Below, piece by piece: positions 13,401 through 25,400 of a stretch of DNA of 64,000 bases. The DNA is taken from positions 451,814 to 515,813 of the forward strand of contig NMRA01000124.1 of NCBI GenBank assembly GCA_002633005.1. Direction: 5' to 3'. A model generated the notes under the pieces. It saw only the letters and a program-made list of their open reading frames with translations. It made no database searches and was not told where the DNA came from. The position numbers were made by a program, and so were the translations under genes. The stretch comes from Phoronis australis (taxonomy: Eukaryota; Phoronida; Phoronidae). Every line of letters starts with the position of its first letter. Position 1 is the stretch's first letter.

Positions 13401-16400
13401 TTTTGAGTTTCCAGAGTTCATTGGCCTTGCCTCTCCACCTGGAATCGTTTTTAGAGACCATAAAAAGCGTTTTCCACAAACGGACAGTCACGGACAAAAT
13501 ATTCCAAAAGCTGATCAGGACAGATTTCCTACTTTGGGCAGCAACCAATCACTTAAAAAGTCAAAGATACATGTAAGAAAATGTAGACTGTGGTGTAACT
13601 CGATTAAGTATGAACTATTGAGCCGTCCATAAAGTGAGTGACATTTCCTAATCAAACGCTAATAACCTGCGAGAGCACAAAATTCAACCATGCGGGTAGC
13701 CAATTTATTCAATCAGTTCTGAAGCAATAAGAAAGTGAGGAAGCGACAATTCGTGGATTTTGTTGACAGAACAAAGATATGATGCGATGGTGAATAAAAC
13801 CTTGGCTGTCTACCACGAATAGATGATTGATAGCATTTATTTTTCACATTCACAAACTTGTGAGCTTTAAATATACAATACATGCGAAATGTTCCAAACA
13901 AGGTGGTCGCCACCGACTACTTGATGCATTTCAGAATCCTTAAAATGTGACCCCAGTCATTTGACATGAAATAATGTGAAGCGGTCACGTGTTTCTTTTT
14001 TTAAATGAGCACAACACAAGAAATCGCTTTCTCGTTACACCTAAGTTCCCATTAATTCTCTTGCATACATTCACTAGTGACACCAAGCTCAGAGATGTAG
14101 GAGACAACTTCGTGCACTGCTCGATTATCAGCAAGCAAAGCCAGGATTCGAAACCGGATCTCCAAAACGAGATCTCGGGACTCAAGTCACTGAGTCACAA
14201 TGTCTCCTCAACATGGCAAGTGTTTACAAAAACTTTCTTCTTGCGTATACATGTCATCCAAACTGGCTACAAATTGTAATACAGATGAAGAAAAAAGGGC
14301 CTTGATCGACTATAATTCCGTTGCAGCATAGGATTTCAATTTCGCTGATTATTCGTTCGAGTTCGAGTTCCGTTACTTTTCTTGAAACAACGAAGTAGGT
14401 GATATTGACCGTAAAGTCTATTGGTTCTCATCTTGGTACTTTTTCGATGTTCTTCAGGTATTTATTATCATTTATAAACAAGTACAAAACAAACAAAGAA
14501 GTGCATCCATTCATTCTCGTATGCACACCTTAGGATAGACTATTCTTTCTCGTATCTCGTATAAAGTAAACCGTTACTGCTAAATGGAGTTAATGTAAAC
14601 AATAAAATTTTCCCATTTCGCAGAGAACACAAAGTTTTTATATGCAATTAATTTTTCAGTACTTTTGTTAAATGACCTTCATAGCATAGACAGAAACGTA
14701 GCATGCGCAATGATTTGTGGGAAATCACATTCCGCAAAGCATGGTTGTGTAAAGCAAAAATCCAGCGAAAGGAGCTAGTACGATCACGTGCTTCGCTTGT
14801 AGTACATGGCGATATCACGCGAAGTTTTGCGTGAGCTAACGTTCTCGTCATGTTCTATTTTAGGTATGCATGAATGAAGCCGTAAACGGCCGAGCGACCT
14901 TGAGGCAACGAGAACTGATAACATTGTAAGATAGTGTACGGGAAATATAACAAGAGCGACGCTAGTGCGTTGACATTCGCCCGCGCTGCATAACAAACTA
15001 AGAGGCGTCTCAGTAGTCGCATCAGCCCGAAGATCAAATGAAGCTGAAGCGTTGTCACCGTATACTGCTGAGTCAAGTTTCATTGAAATCCGTCACTCAA
15101 TTCTCTAGATATAATCCGGAGCTGTCTTCCCATAAAGATGCTTGAAAATCCCACTGTCGAGAACGAAATGGTTCCAGCACATGAACATCATATGTAACAA
15201 CGCAAATTTCATTAAAATCCATCAAACGGTTCTTTAGATGCAACACAGAAACACGTTTCCCCTAACTAACACTTGAAAAGCCAGGATTTTAGTTAGGATC
15301 GGCCAGGGCAGAGTATTTTTAGCTAGGATTTTGCCCGTCAGACATTCGCACTGCGAAGAAAGTTTTAGGGGGGCCATGGCCCTCTTGGCCCCCTCTAAAT
15401 CCGCAAATGAAACATCCTTGTCACAATGTTGCAGTGGACAAAGCCACCCCGAAAACGAAGTGTCTTCTTAATCAAATAGGGGAAAGTTACTGGTTTCGTA
15501 TCACATAAGGATGCGCCTCTCAAAAATTAAAAAGGAAACAGTGCCAACAGTCAAAATCTTTATTGGCAACATAGAAACACATGAGAACAAACAACGTTTC
15601 CATATGACTCGAATGCGAACTGCCGTCTTCTTAAATATGTGCTAACATACCACCACAAACATAACAAACCAGCACAAAGATAACAAAATGGACCAGTCAA
15701 TTATACTTATTTTACAAACTTAAACTGCCTGGTTGATGTAGGTTAATCAGTGTCTTTGTCGGAATCACAATTATGACAAACACAAAACAGACCCCACTGG
15801 TCCTCACTGCATTCCGTGTGGGCCCATCGTTTTCAACGAACACATTCGACCCACTCCTGGCCAGATTTGCTTCTTTTGTCCAAACTTACAAGACGAAACG
15901 TGTCGTCAACTTCGCTATCTGACGAACTGACATCTTGGTGGCGTTTTCTTCTCCTGGCTTTGTGCTTTTTCTGAACTTTCTTCACCTTTTTCCTAAGCTT
16001 CTTTCGTCGTGCAGCAGATCTTCTTTCCAATTCGTTTTCATACGAGTTGCTGATTAGTATTCGTGACTGAGTCGCCTAATGACGCGAACGGCGCATTGTA
16101 TTCAATGCATTTGGTAGTGGAGAAAGGTCGGGCACTCGTTTATTTGTCGAAGAGCAACTGCGTTCTTCAAAGCTCCGTAGTAGCCAACATCACCTTTTCT
16201 CGTAAACTGAGGTCTGGATGTCGTCTCATCAAGTAGTACCAGGTTTTATTGACAGACTGTTTGGTTTCGCTGAATTTAAGATGTCATGGAATTTTGCCAA
16301 TTGATATGGAAGATTTATAAGATCTTTTGGTGTGATACCAAAGAATAGATTGTCAAGACTTGTTCTATGTTTCACCCAAATCATCTTTTACTTCCATAGG

Positions 16401-19400
16401 CAAAACTGTAGGACCTCTACGTAGCTTTGTATCATGTTTTGCGTACTTTTTCAGACTCACGCGGTGACGGCAATAGTTGACTTTTGGGATGTCAAATAGC
16501 TCAGAAACAGCATTAAATCCCAATCTTTTATCCATATCTTTGAGACAGTTCTGCTTATCTTCCGATGTCCACGACAGCGACGGCATTTTCCTGAAAGCAA
16601 AAAAGAAATGATTACTAATAAAAAAGCAAGGAAAACAACACATTAGTATGTACGTTACCTATTTGTATCACGTTTTGGGTCTCGTACCTCTTGGTTACGT
16701 GTACCGTAGCCAGGGTACCATATCCGTGACCTGTTGTGGTACGATACCCCGTGACACTGACCTAGTTTGAAACACGAGGGCTGAAAATATTTGGCAAGGG
16801 ATTTGGCAACCAGAAATTACACCATACAAAGAGATAAGCTACAAGATTACACATCGGTTTACTTATTTGCTGTACTTGTTGTCGTCTGATTGCATTATTT
16901 ACATCAACATGTCAAAAAAGTGAAAAATGCTCACCGTTTTTTTTCTGGGTCGTCTGCTCGACATTTCGCTTTATTTTCTGTTATCACCATCCGAGGTCGC
17001 TAAAAGTAATCACTCTTTTGGGTGGCAAGCAAATGTAGTTTGGCGTGAAATAACGTAGTGCGACAATGATAACTGCTATGGAACAGGTGACTTTCCACTA
17101 ATCAGTGACGTAGATACAAAAATAATAATAACAACTAAAAACTACATCATATCAATATGCATTACACTTCTAAAGAAACAAAAACTGTATATTAAGGGTG
17201 TTTTAAACACCTTTAACATATATTTAAAAATGCTAAACCTACCGCTTTTGATTTCAGCGAATATCAAAAAAACGACGAGAACTGACAATTTGCAGTAAAC
17301 TAACAGAACACGACGGTTACCCTTGCTCTGGTCAAAGCTAACAATTGCATTTTTCGGCCTCAAATCCGGTAATATCCCCTTAAAGTATTATTCCGCGCCT
17401 TTATGCTGTCGGTTCTAAAGAGTCTAAATTGACAACACCTGATCATGTAAACACCACTTTCTGTACCAGCTTCTGTATGAACTACCGTAGCTGTGAATAC
17501 CGCCCTGCCCTCAAAACAAATATTGGAAAGAATCATGGGCTTCCGACCTACTAGACGTAGAAGACTAGTAAGCCTGCCGACGGACGTGGACTTCGGGACT
17601 AGTAGGACTGCCTGCGTGGACTTCGGGACTATTGTAAGCCTGGCCTACTGGGACTTTGGGACTAGTGTGCCAGCCTACGTGGACTTCGGACAATGGCATT
17701 GAATTAAAAACGCGCTAGTCTAGACAACTTGCCAGTAAAACTGTCGATGGAACAAATTCGTAGACTTTCTGAGACGGAGCGACTTTAGTGGTACGTAAAT
17801 GATGTCACAAGTAAATCAGTACGTTACATCTGCAACCAATTTACCTTAATTATTGTTCCTTGTTTACACGGTTGGCTGCAAACTGACTGAATCTCACTTT
17901 GTCCTTTGGGCCAGTAAATCTCGATATCGCCATCCATTTTGAGTTCGTTACGTTCCCAACGGCCAACACGTTCGTACTCATAGAAAACTGTGTTATTTCG
18001 TCCGATTTTCCTCTGGTAGTTCATTATATCGTACCTGAAATGGTTTTACTTTTAATGTATAGTTCGTGTCATGGACGGCAAAGCACTGAAATAAGTGGGG
18101 GTTATAGCCTCCACAGCCCCTGCCCCATGCTGCGCCGCCAATGGTTCGCGTCCAGGGCTCAAAAATCAATTGAAGCTATAATATTCTAAACTCTATTGAA
18201 ACTGTTAGCAGATCTAACTAATTTCAAGACAGCAAAGTATATTTGAACCCCATGCATGTTCAACAAAAATTGCGGGGCAACATATCTAGATCGTTAGTCC
18301 TTCATTGGAAAATGGCAAACGGTGGAGAAGCCGTCAAACTGTGTTGTCGCCGTCATCGATATTATTTAAAGCCCTTATGCACTTATTGCAAAAAATAATT
18401 TTAGTTTATTAACCACTTGCTTCTCACCCGGTTCGTTACTTATTTCCCTCAGACTCAACACCTTTGGCATTTTTGGGAAAACAGTACCCAATCAACATTC
18501 TGAAAATGAATGTTTGCACAAGCAAGCCTGGTGGGGAATGATTCCGGGCCGTTAACGTCACTTTTGGAGGCCGCCGGGAGATAAGCTATAGGTAACATGA
18601 ATATTTATTAACGATAACTAAAAAATCATATTTAACAAAAACGTTGTCTTCCCCTTTAAGAATGTAAGGAACTGAGAATGTTATACATAAGGTTAAGACA
18701 ATGAGAATGTTATACATAAGGTTAAGACAATGTAATGAACACACATACCTGCCGGGTGGGTCACCATTTTTATTGAACCCCAGGCTGTCGTTGCTATAGG
18801 TCATGAAAGAGACGTTGAAAAGGTACTGCAGAAATATCGACCCATTCACTGGGTTCATTGCGTCGCAGATTCCCACGTGACCTTTGCAGAGGTCCTGCTG
18901 CATATTGTGTAGTGCGTACGCCATCGCGTAGATGGCGTTTATTACGAGTCCAAGCTTGCCATCTTGCTTATATCCGTCGCGGTCTAAAGTGTTTTCTGCA
19001 AATGAACATTTCTGAAAGTGAGCTTCGGCCAAAGTGAACTTTTTTCTAGACTTCGAGATTTTCAGATTTTAGCGATTGCATCGCTGCCTTTAACCAAATT
19101 GCAATTATGTGATGTTGTTGGGAGTATGTGATGTTGTTGGGGTTATGTGATGTTGTTGGGATTATGTGATGTTGTTGGGAGTATGTGATGTTGTTGGTAT
19201 TATGTGATGTTGTTTGGGTTATATGATGTTGTTGGGATTATGTGATGTTGTTGGGATTATGTGATGTTGTTGAGATTATGTAATGTTGTTGGGAGTATGT
19301 GATGTTGTAGAGAGTATATGATGTTGTTGGGAGTATGTCATGTTGTTGAGATTATGTGATGTTGTTGGGAGTATGTGATGTTGTTAGGAGTATGTGATGT

Positions 19401-22400
19401 TGTTGAGAGTATGTGATGCTGTTGGGAGTATGTGATGTTGTTGGGAGTATGTTATGTTGTTCGGATTATGTGACGTTGTTTGGAGTATGTGATGTTGTTG
19501 GAAGTATGTGATGTTGTTGGGAGTATGTGATGCTGTTGGGAGTGTGTGATGTTGTTGGGAGTATGTAATGTTGTTGGGACTATGTGATGTTGTTGGGATT
19601 ATGAAGCAATTTTACTGATATAAACAACCTAAAATAAGAAGTTTCACCAAAAAGGAATTCAAAATTGTCGACTTATAACGACTTTACTTGTAATGTTTAT
19701 CCTTGTGTTCATGTCTATCGCTGATGGTTGATATGACGTCATTCTGACGCAATATGACATCGCGCGTCATTAATTTGACTGTAACAATAAAAGCTCAACG
19801 CGAAAATCAAGGTTTTTGGTTGAAATAAAAATATACTTAAATGTTTTCAATTGTAAGTTACTCAATTTCGTAAAATAAAGACTGCTTAGTGTTTTGGCAA
19901 ACTACGCTGAACCTTCTTAAATATAGTCTTCCCGCTTCATCTTAGGTAAGGGATTCATGAAACGATTTATAAGCAAGCTAGTTTTATCAAAACTCAAGCC
20001 CAAATAATGCTCATTTCTCCAAATATTTTCAAACTTAACTCAGTGTAAATGATATTTCACCTTGAAGATCTGTAAAAATAAAATCAATACTATTCTCGAT
20101 GTTGTTTTCTTGCCATAAACGTTAATAGAAAACCTGGTCACGTGACATACGCAGTGGTAGATTAGTTTAGTATCTCAATAAAATATTACACAATTTCTGC
20201 TTTTACCGAGATCAATTCTACAATTTAGATAAATTGAGTCTGTACTCAACTTTAAATGAGAGCTTCTACAAACCTGAACATTTTGTCTTGTTAGCTATAT
20301 ATTTATCCGAATCTTCTAAGCTACAATTGAACGTTTCCTGCCAAAACTGTTTGAACCATGGATTGTTCGTGTTCTTTTCAGGAGTCAACGAGAAATAGTG
20401 TTCATCAAACCAGGTTATACGTGGCGAGTAGAGACGAATAGAAATCCCTCCCGCGGCTGCTTCATCCAGGCCCTTCACCACGTCCGGTCTATCATTCCAC
20501 CCGTCACTACAAAATATGAATGATTTGTAGTGAAATGAGAAATGAAGATTTTATAAAAACATAGAAGCTTTACGGCATAATCATCAGGAACAAGGATGTG
20601 GTATAGGTCAACGCCGGCCCATTAAACCCCCAAAGTGTAGTTTAAAAATACGACTTTGCTGGGAAGTTGTACAATGTCTTACGGACTGAGGGAAAGCAAT
20701 GTTGCAACATTACTCTCCCCAGGTCCACGTGACCAAGGCCCATAGTTCAGCTAATCGTTTTACTCGAAAAAACATTTTTCACATTTTCCACAGTACTTTG
20801 ATACAAACTCAATACAAGCGTCTATTATTCCGCGCTCGAATACATAGCAGTTTACGCTGGTGAGAGCCTAGTTCAAATGTGCACTTAGTGACCTCAGGAT
20901 TCGCACTACAAACCCAAATAGAAACTCGAGATTTCAAGTAAAACTCGAGAATCCAAATTGAGTAAGAGCTTGTAGCTTTAATTTTGCGGTGAACAACTGC
21001 GCAAAGCGATTGCACAATCACTCATTTAGTATAACATACTCATGCTAAGAATTATAGACAATTATTTGAGTTCGTATTCAAATTGAAAAGAAAATGCAAA
21101 AAAAGGAGTTCTAGTAAAAAGACTAGAGACCGGGCCTTACACTGTATTTGACTGAGGGATAAGTTTATATCTGTACTAAAACAACCCTCTCTGCAACTTT
21201 CCACTGACTTTGTGTGCCATTGGCATGTTTGAACCTTCTATGATAGATCGATATCGTCTGCTCGTTTTTGGTCAGGGGTTTATAGTATCCGCCAAAATGT
21301 AAGCTTCTGAAGCCCGACCGGCATTCCACAGCTAACCGGCTGACATAACCTCACAACGGAAGTTATTGTTACGTGTTCCAGCCAACAGGGGAGCAGAAGT
21401 GTCAGTGGTCGTAATATGATTCACAATAGTGTCAGCGCGTGAACAAATTTGCCTGTCCGTGACATTTCTAATTTGATTGTGAGGATCGAATTTTGGGGCT
21501 GCCTCAGTCTTTTCCGAGAGCCATAAATGGGCCTGTGTAGCGACGACGTATTTGTACTCAGAGGCCAGTAGCTCACAACACAAGTTTAATGAGCATTGAT
21601 ATTTCTAAAAAGTAAGTTGGGAATAGTTTGAGAATAAACGCTTAAAGCGTGACGAAGGGGTAGAACTATGGTATGCATCTGAATGTGATTGCTCGGCGGG
21701 CGTTCAACCCAGCCAAAACTAGTCGATTACGGACAGGGTACACTGTAAGTTTGGGCGTATCTAGCGAGAATTGTAGAAGTACTGCTTCGACGGCGAATGT
21801 CGGTACTAATGTCCGACTTTGATGACAGAAATTATTTGTTTACCTTCCTACAAACAGGAAGCGACCCGACATGTTCAATCTGTTGGTAGACTGTAATAAC
21901 ATGCGCACTGTGTCCCCCTGGCAGAAACAAAGAACAACGTTTGTCGAATTGGTTGCGTTCAGATTTCGAATGACTGCGTCAACCTCATCGTCGGTTGCCT
22001 TGGGCGACACTTCTTCGTTTTTTTCTATGCAAGCTTGGCCGTCGTTTTTGATGATTTTCGTCAGTTCTTGAATACCATTTTCGCCATATGTGCCTGCAAG
22101 AAAGTAAAAAGTTGCCTTAGAGAACGAAAGCGCGCAATCAAATGGTTATCTTTTAATACATTACATTTTGGTAACTTCTTCATTACAACAATTTGGAAGA
22201 TATTTAACATTTTCAAACAAATCTCAAATTCTGCTATTCCAACCACATCAAAGCAAAAGCACTTAAATACTGGATGCATAATATCGTGACTACCCGGTGA
22301 ACATCAAGTACAGAGCACTTACACCCTGTCTACACACTCACAGTGTGGTATGGACTTGGTATACGGCGGAGGCCTACTTTACGGCAATCAGTCTGAGTCG

Positions 22401-25400
22401 GCAGTAATACCCCAGGGCCGTTCTGGATTACATAGCGAAGGAACTTCCCTTTTTCTCGGAGTTCAGAAAGCGCTTTTTATTCATTGACTTCGTTTTGGAT
22501 CGTCAGACACATTTCACAGGTCACGTCGTGTCAGGAGTAGACAGTTGAGCAGTTAGTTCAGTGACAATAGGTTTTAGCCTAAAGAACTGTTGGTAAAGTC
22601 TGCTCGAGCGACTACACAAAAACAGTCCTGACTGCATAAACCATTTTTTTGTCATTTACGATATGAATTTTTTGCATTGGAAAGCTGCTTTGTTGGATAA
22701 TTTTCATATAAGTGGCGTGAAAGTAAAAAATGCCCATTGTTTAAAACGTCTCACTTCCATTTATTTGAGTACGAGCATCCAGATAATAGCTCGTATCCAT
22801 GCATTCAAACATTTGCAGGCTTGGCATCCTTCACAGAACGCTAATCTTGCTACAGAGGTTAGTGATATAGTGGGGTGTAATGGTGAGAGCATGTAATGTG
22901 TAAAAATACTGGAGAACACAATTATTAAATCCTTGATCTTTCTCAAATATGTATAACTGGTATTTTTAGAAACCGTAAACAGTGATGGCTGTCAAATAAT
23001 CATCCGATGAGTGTTTTGTCGGTATCTGAAGCTTCCCCCGTGGGCTTGATCGAAATAGGTGCTCCTGTAAAATTCAACCCTTACGGTAACAGCAATTAAA
23101 TGTACAAACATTTGTCTATTTTCCTTCCTTTTACAGCATAATAAACTCATGTGACGATACAAAGTTTTTAACAAATGAAAACTTATGAACAAGCAACAGA
23201 AAAGTGTGTACTGTTCACTTGATAGAAAGTCTCAGTGCACGTGTTTCAGAACTTCAGGTAATAGTTCGGGTCCTGAGATTTCTCCCTCCACCGTTTCACG
23301 TGGCAGCCATGCGAGAAAAGAAGCCTCTAATCTGGGTCTCGTTCAGCAAGTCATTTCATTTAAAACGTTTTTCTTGTTATTTTTTGCTAACCTCATCTCT
23401 TTGGACATGGCTGCGGGGGTACCCTTGACACCAGTTCTACCTGCAAACTTTCCGCCAAGAACGCTTTCACGTCATAGGCAAATCTGGAGCTCCGTTTGAT
23501 TTTGTGTAAAGCCCACCTAGACTCATGTTCATATCTAGAAGTGAACCGTGGCCAGCTCTCTTCTTAAGAAGCCAATAGAAGTGCTGACGCTCCGAATGCA
23601 TTCGGGTCAGATATCCACTGCCTTGAAATGTCATCAAATACAGTTTCCCTCACTAGATCACACGTGTGGCTGCCAATGCCAAGGGAGCATGCAATTCGAC
23701 CAAAGAAGTGAGCAAGGTATTGTGCAGCCGTGCACTGAACAACATATCAAACACGTCCATACTGTCCACGATGAGTTCCTGTTTAAAACTGGCTCACCCC
23801 CATTACAGATAGATCGTAAATGTTCTGCTTCACTTTTTGTGCAGCTTACCACATTGATAAAGACCTCTTCATGTGAACATTTTCGTTGAGAATACCTTTT
23901 AAAACTGCACTATGCCAGGAAATTTCCATGCCAACAGGACGTTCTTTTACTCTAGCACCACAAGGTGTCACTTGCTGAAATTACCAACTCCACTAAGAGT
24001 CTGATGGCAACTCTAGCACAACCAACAAGTCTTGAGAGTAAAGAAATTGTAAACAATATAATTCTGCACAATAAATAATGTCTCTACTGCTCATTAAAAG
24101 CTATCAGTCGCTACTTTTATTTTTAATTACTGAGCAATTCCCACATGTACTTTACATTTGGCAATCAAAATGGCACATTTTCAGACGAAACTTTATACCA
24201 TGATTATTGCAATCTTTTGTCAGAATAAATATTGATTATACCACATTATCAGCCTGACGTTGCCAACAAAAAGTTAAGTAACCCATATAGTTATTTAATG
24301 CGCGTTGAATAACATTTTGGCGGGAAATCGACGCCGGTTTCGAACCTGCTCCGCAGGGGCTTCGAGTCGAATACTTTACTGCATCAGTCAGCAGCTGACG
24401 TGTTTGATCGCGAAAACAGAATACTTAAATGAGCACACGCAATAATCGCTTGTTCAACAAGCGGCATTGCACCAACATTTATACGCTACGAAAAATAAGA
24501 CGCACAGTTTTAACAAAAACGACATTATAATTTAGTAAAATCATTGATCTCCAGTTTGAATGCGGGTAACGTGTCGTCGGGATCCTTTAACTTGGGCATT
24601 ATACTCAGTAACCAGACTAAGTCATAAATTACTTTTGCAGACGAAGCTTAGCATGATAAGATGGGTAGTAAGCTAGACTAGATACTTAAAACTTATTTTA
24701 AAGATTCACTTTGTTTCTATTTTGTAACAATTTTCAATTGGTTTTAAGTAAAAACATAATTTTAACAAGAATAACTCTGCGTTTCTTAAAAGGTCATGAC
24801 CTCCCACCCCGGGCCTCTGACATTGAAAGAAGTCACAAAGCCAAGGCGAGTCGAGAAAGGTAGATCGATTCGTAGCAATGTTTCTCGTTCAGTATGTGTT
24901 ATAAATAGATTATGACATGCTCTCAGTCGTTATCCCCCTTATCTAGAGCCCTCGTGGATTTTGTAGAATTACCGCCCTCGGCGCTAAGGTCCCTTGGACG
25001 ATAAAAGTCTCCAAAATCCCACTCGGTCTCTAGATCACGGGGGATAACGACTTTGCCATGTAATAATCTACATTTGTGTAATTACTAAAGTTAAATCAAT
25101 TTAAGTTGCACAACATTTGTGCTTATGTGCTTTTAAAACGATGGGAGCCAAACTTGTTTATATGTGGTTTTGATATTAACATGTATTTTTTATCTTGTTT
25201 ACCGATTCGGTTCTGGTGTCAATACACTGCGGACCCAGGATTTTGAGTTAAGCTTAAATAAGTGACCCGAAATTTCACATTACAAGTTCTTATTAAGACA
25301 ATTTGAAGAATACCACTAAAGAGCACGTTAAAACTGAACACTGGCTTCACCCCACGAAATTCGTCACGAGACTAAAGCAGTGCTCCAAGCGGGTGATTTT

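Larger units (their letters stand above)
14976..17797. mobile_element. About 2.8-kb block present only in the mGluR-A copy, holding a pogo-like element
   Basis: The left flank AACAAGAGCGACGCTAGTGC aligns with 62395 and the right flank resumes at GTACGTAAATGATGTCAC, which is adjacent at 62420 in the mGluR-B copy. The block holds a hAT-like fragment (15281-15403), a broken pogo-like transposase (15743-16586) and a small minisatellite (17535-17700). Exact insertion boundaries of the individual elements are not resolved. Confidence 0.6.

Noticed and set aside
17493-17702. Plus-strand frame with repeated VDFGTS
   Set aside because: It is the translation of a short minisatellite that is absent from the paralogous intron.
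19102-19605. Regular repeat array as a CRISPR
   Set aside because: Units are contiguous 19-mers without spacers in an animal intron; it is a minisatellite.
23185-23889. Several 70-113-residue frames in mGluR-A intron 1 on both strands
   Set aside because: No recognisable domain, start context or splice sites; could be a decayed fragment but unsupported.
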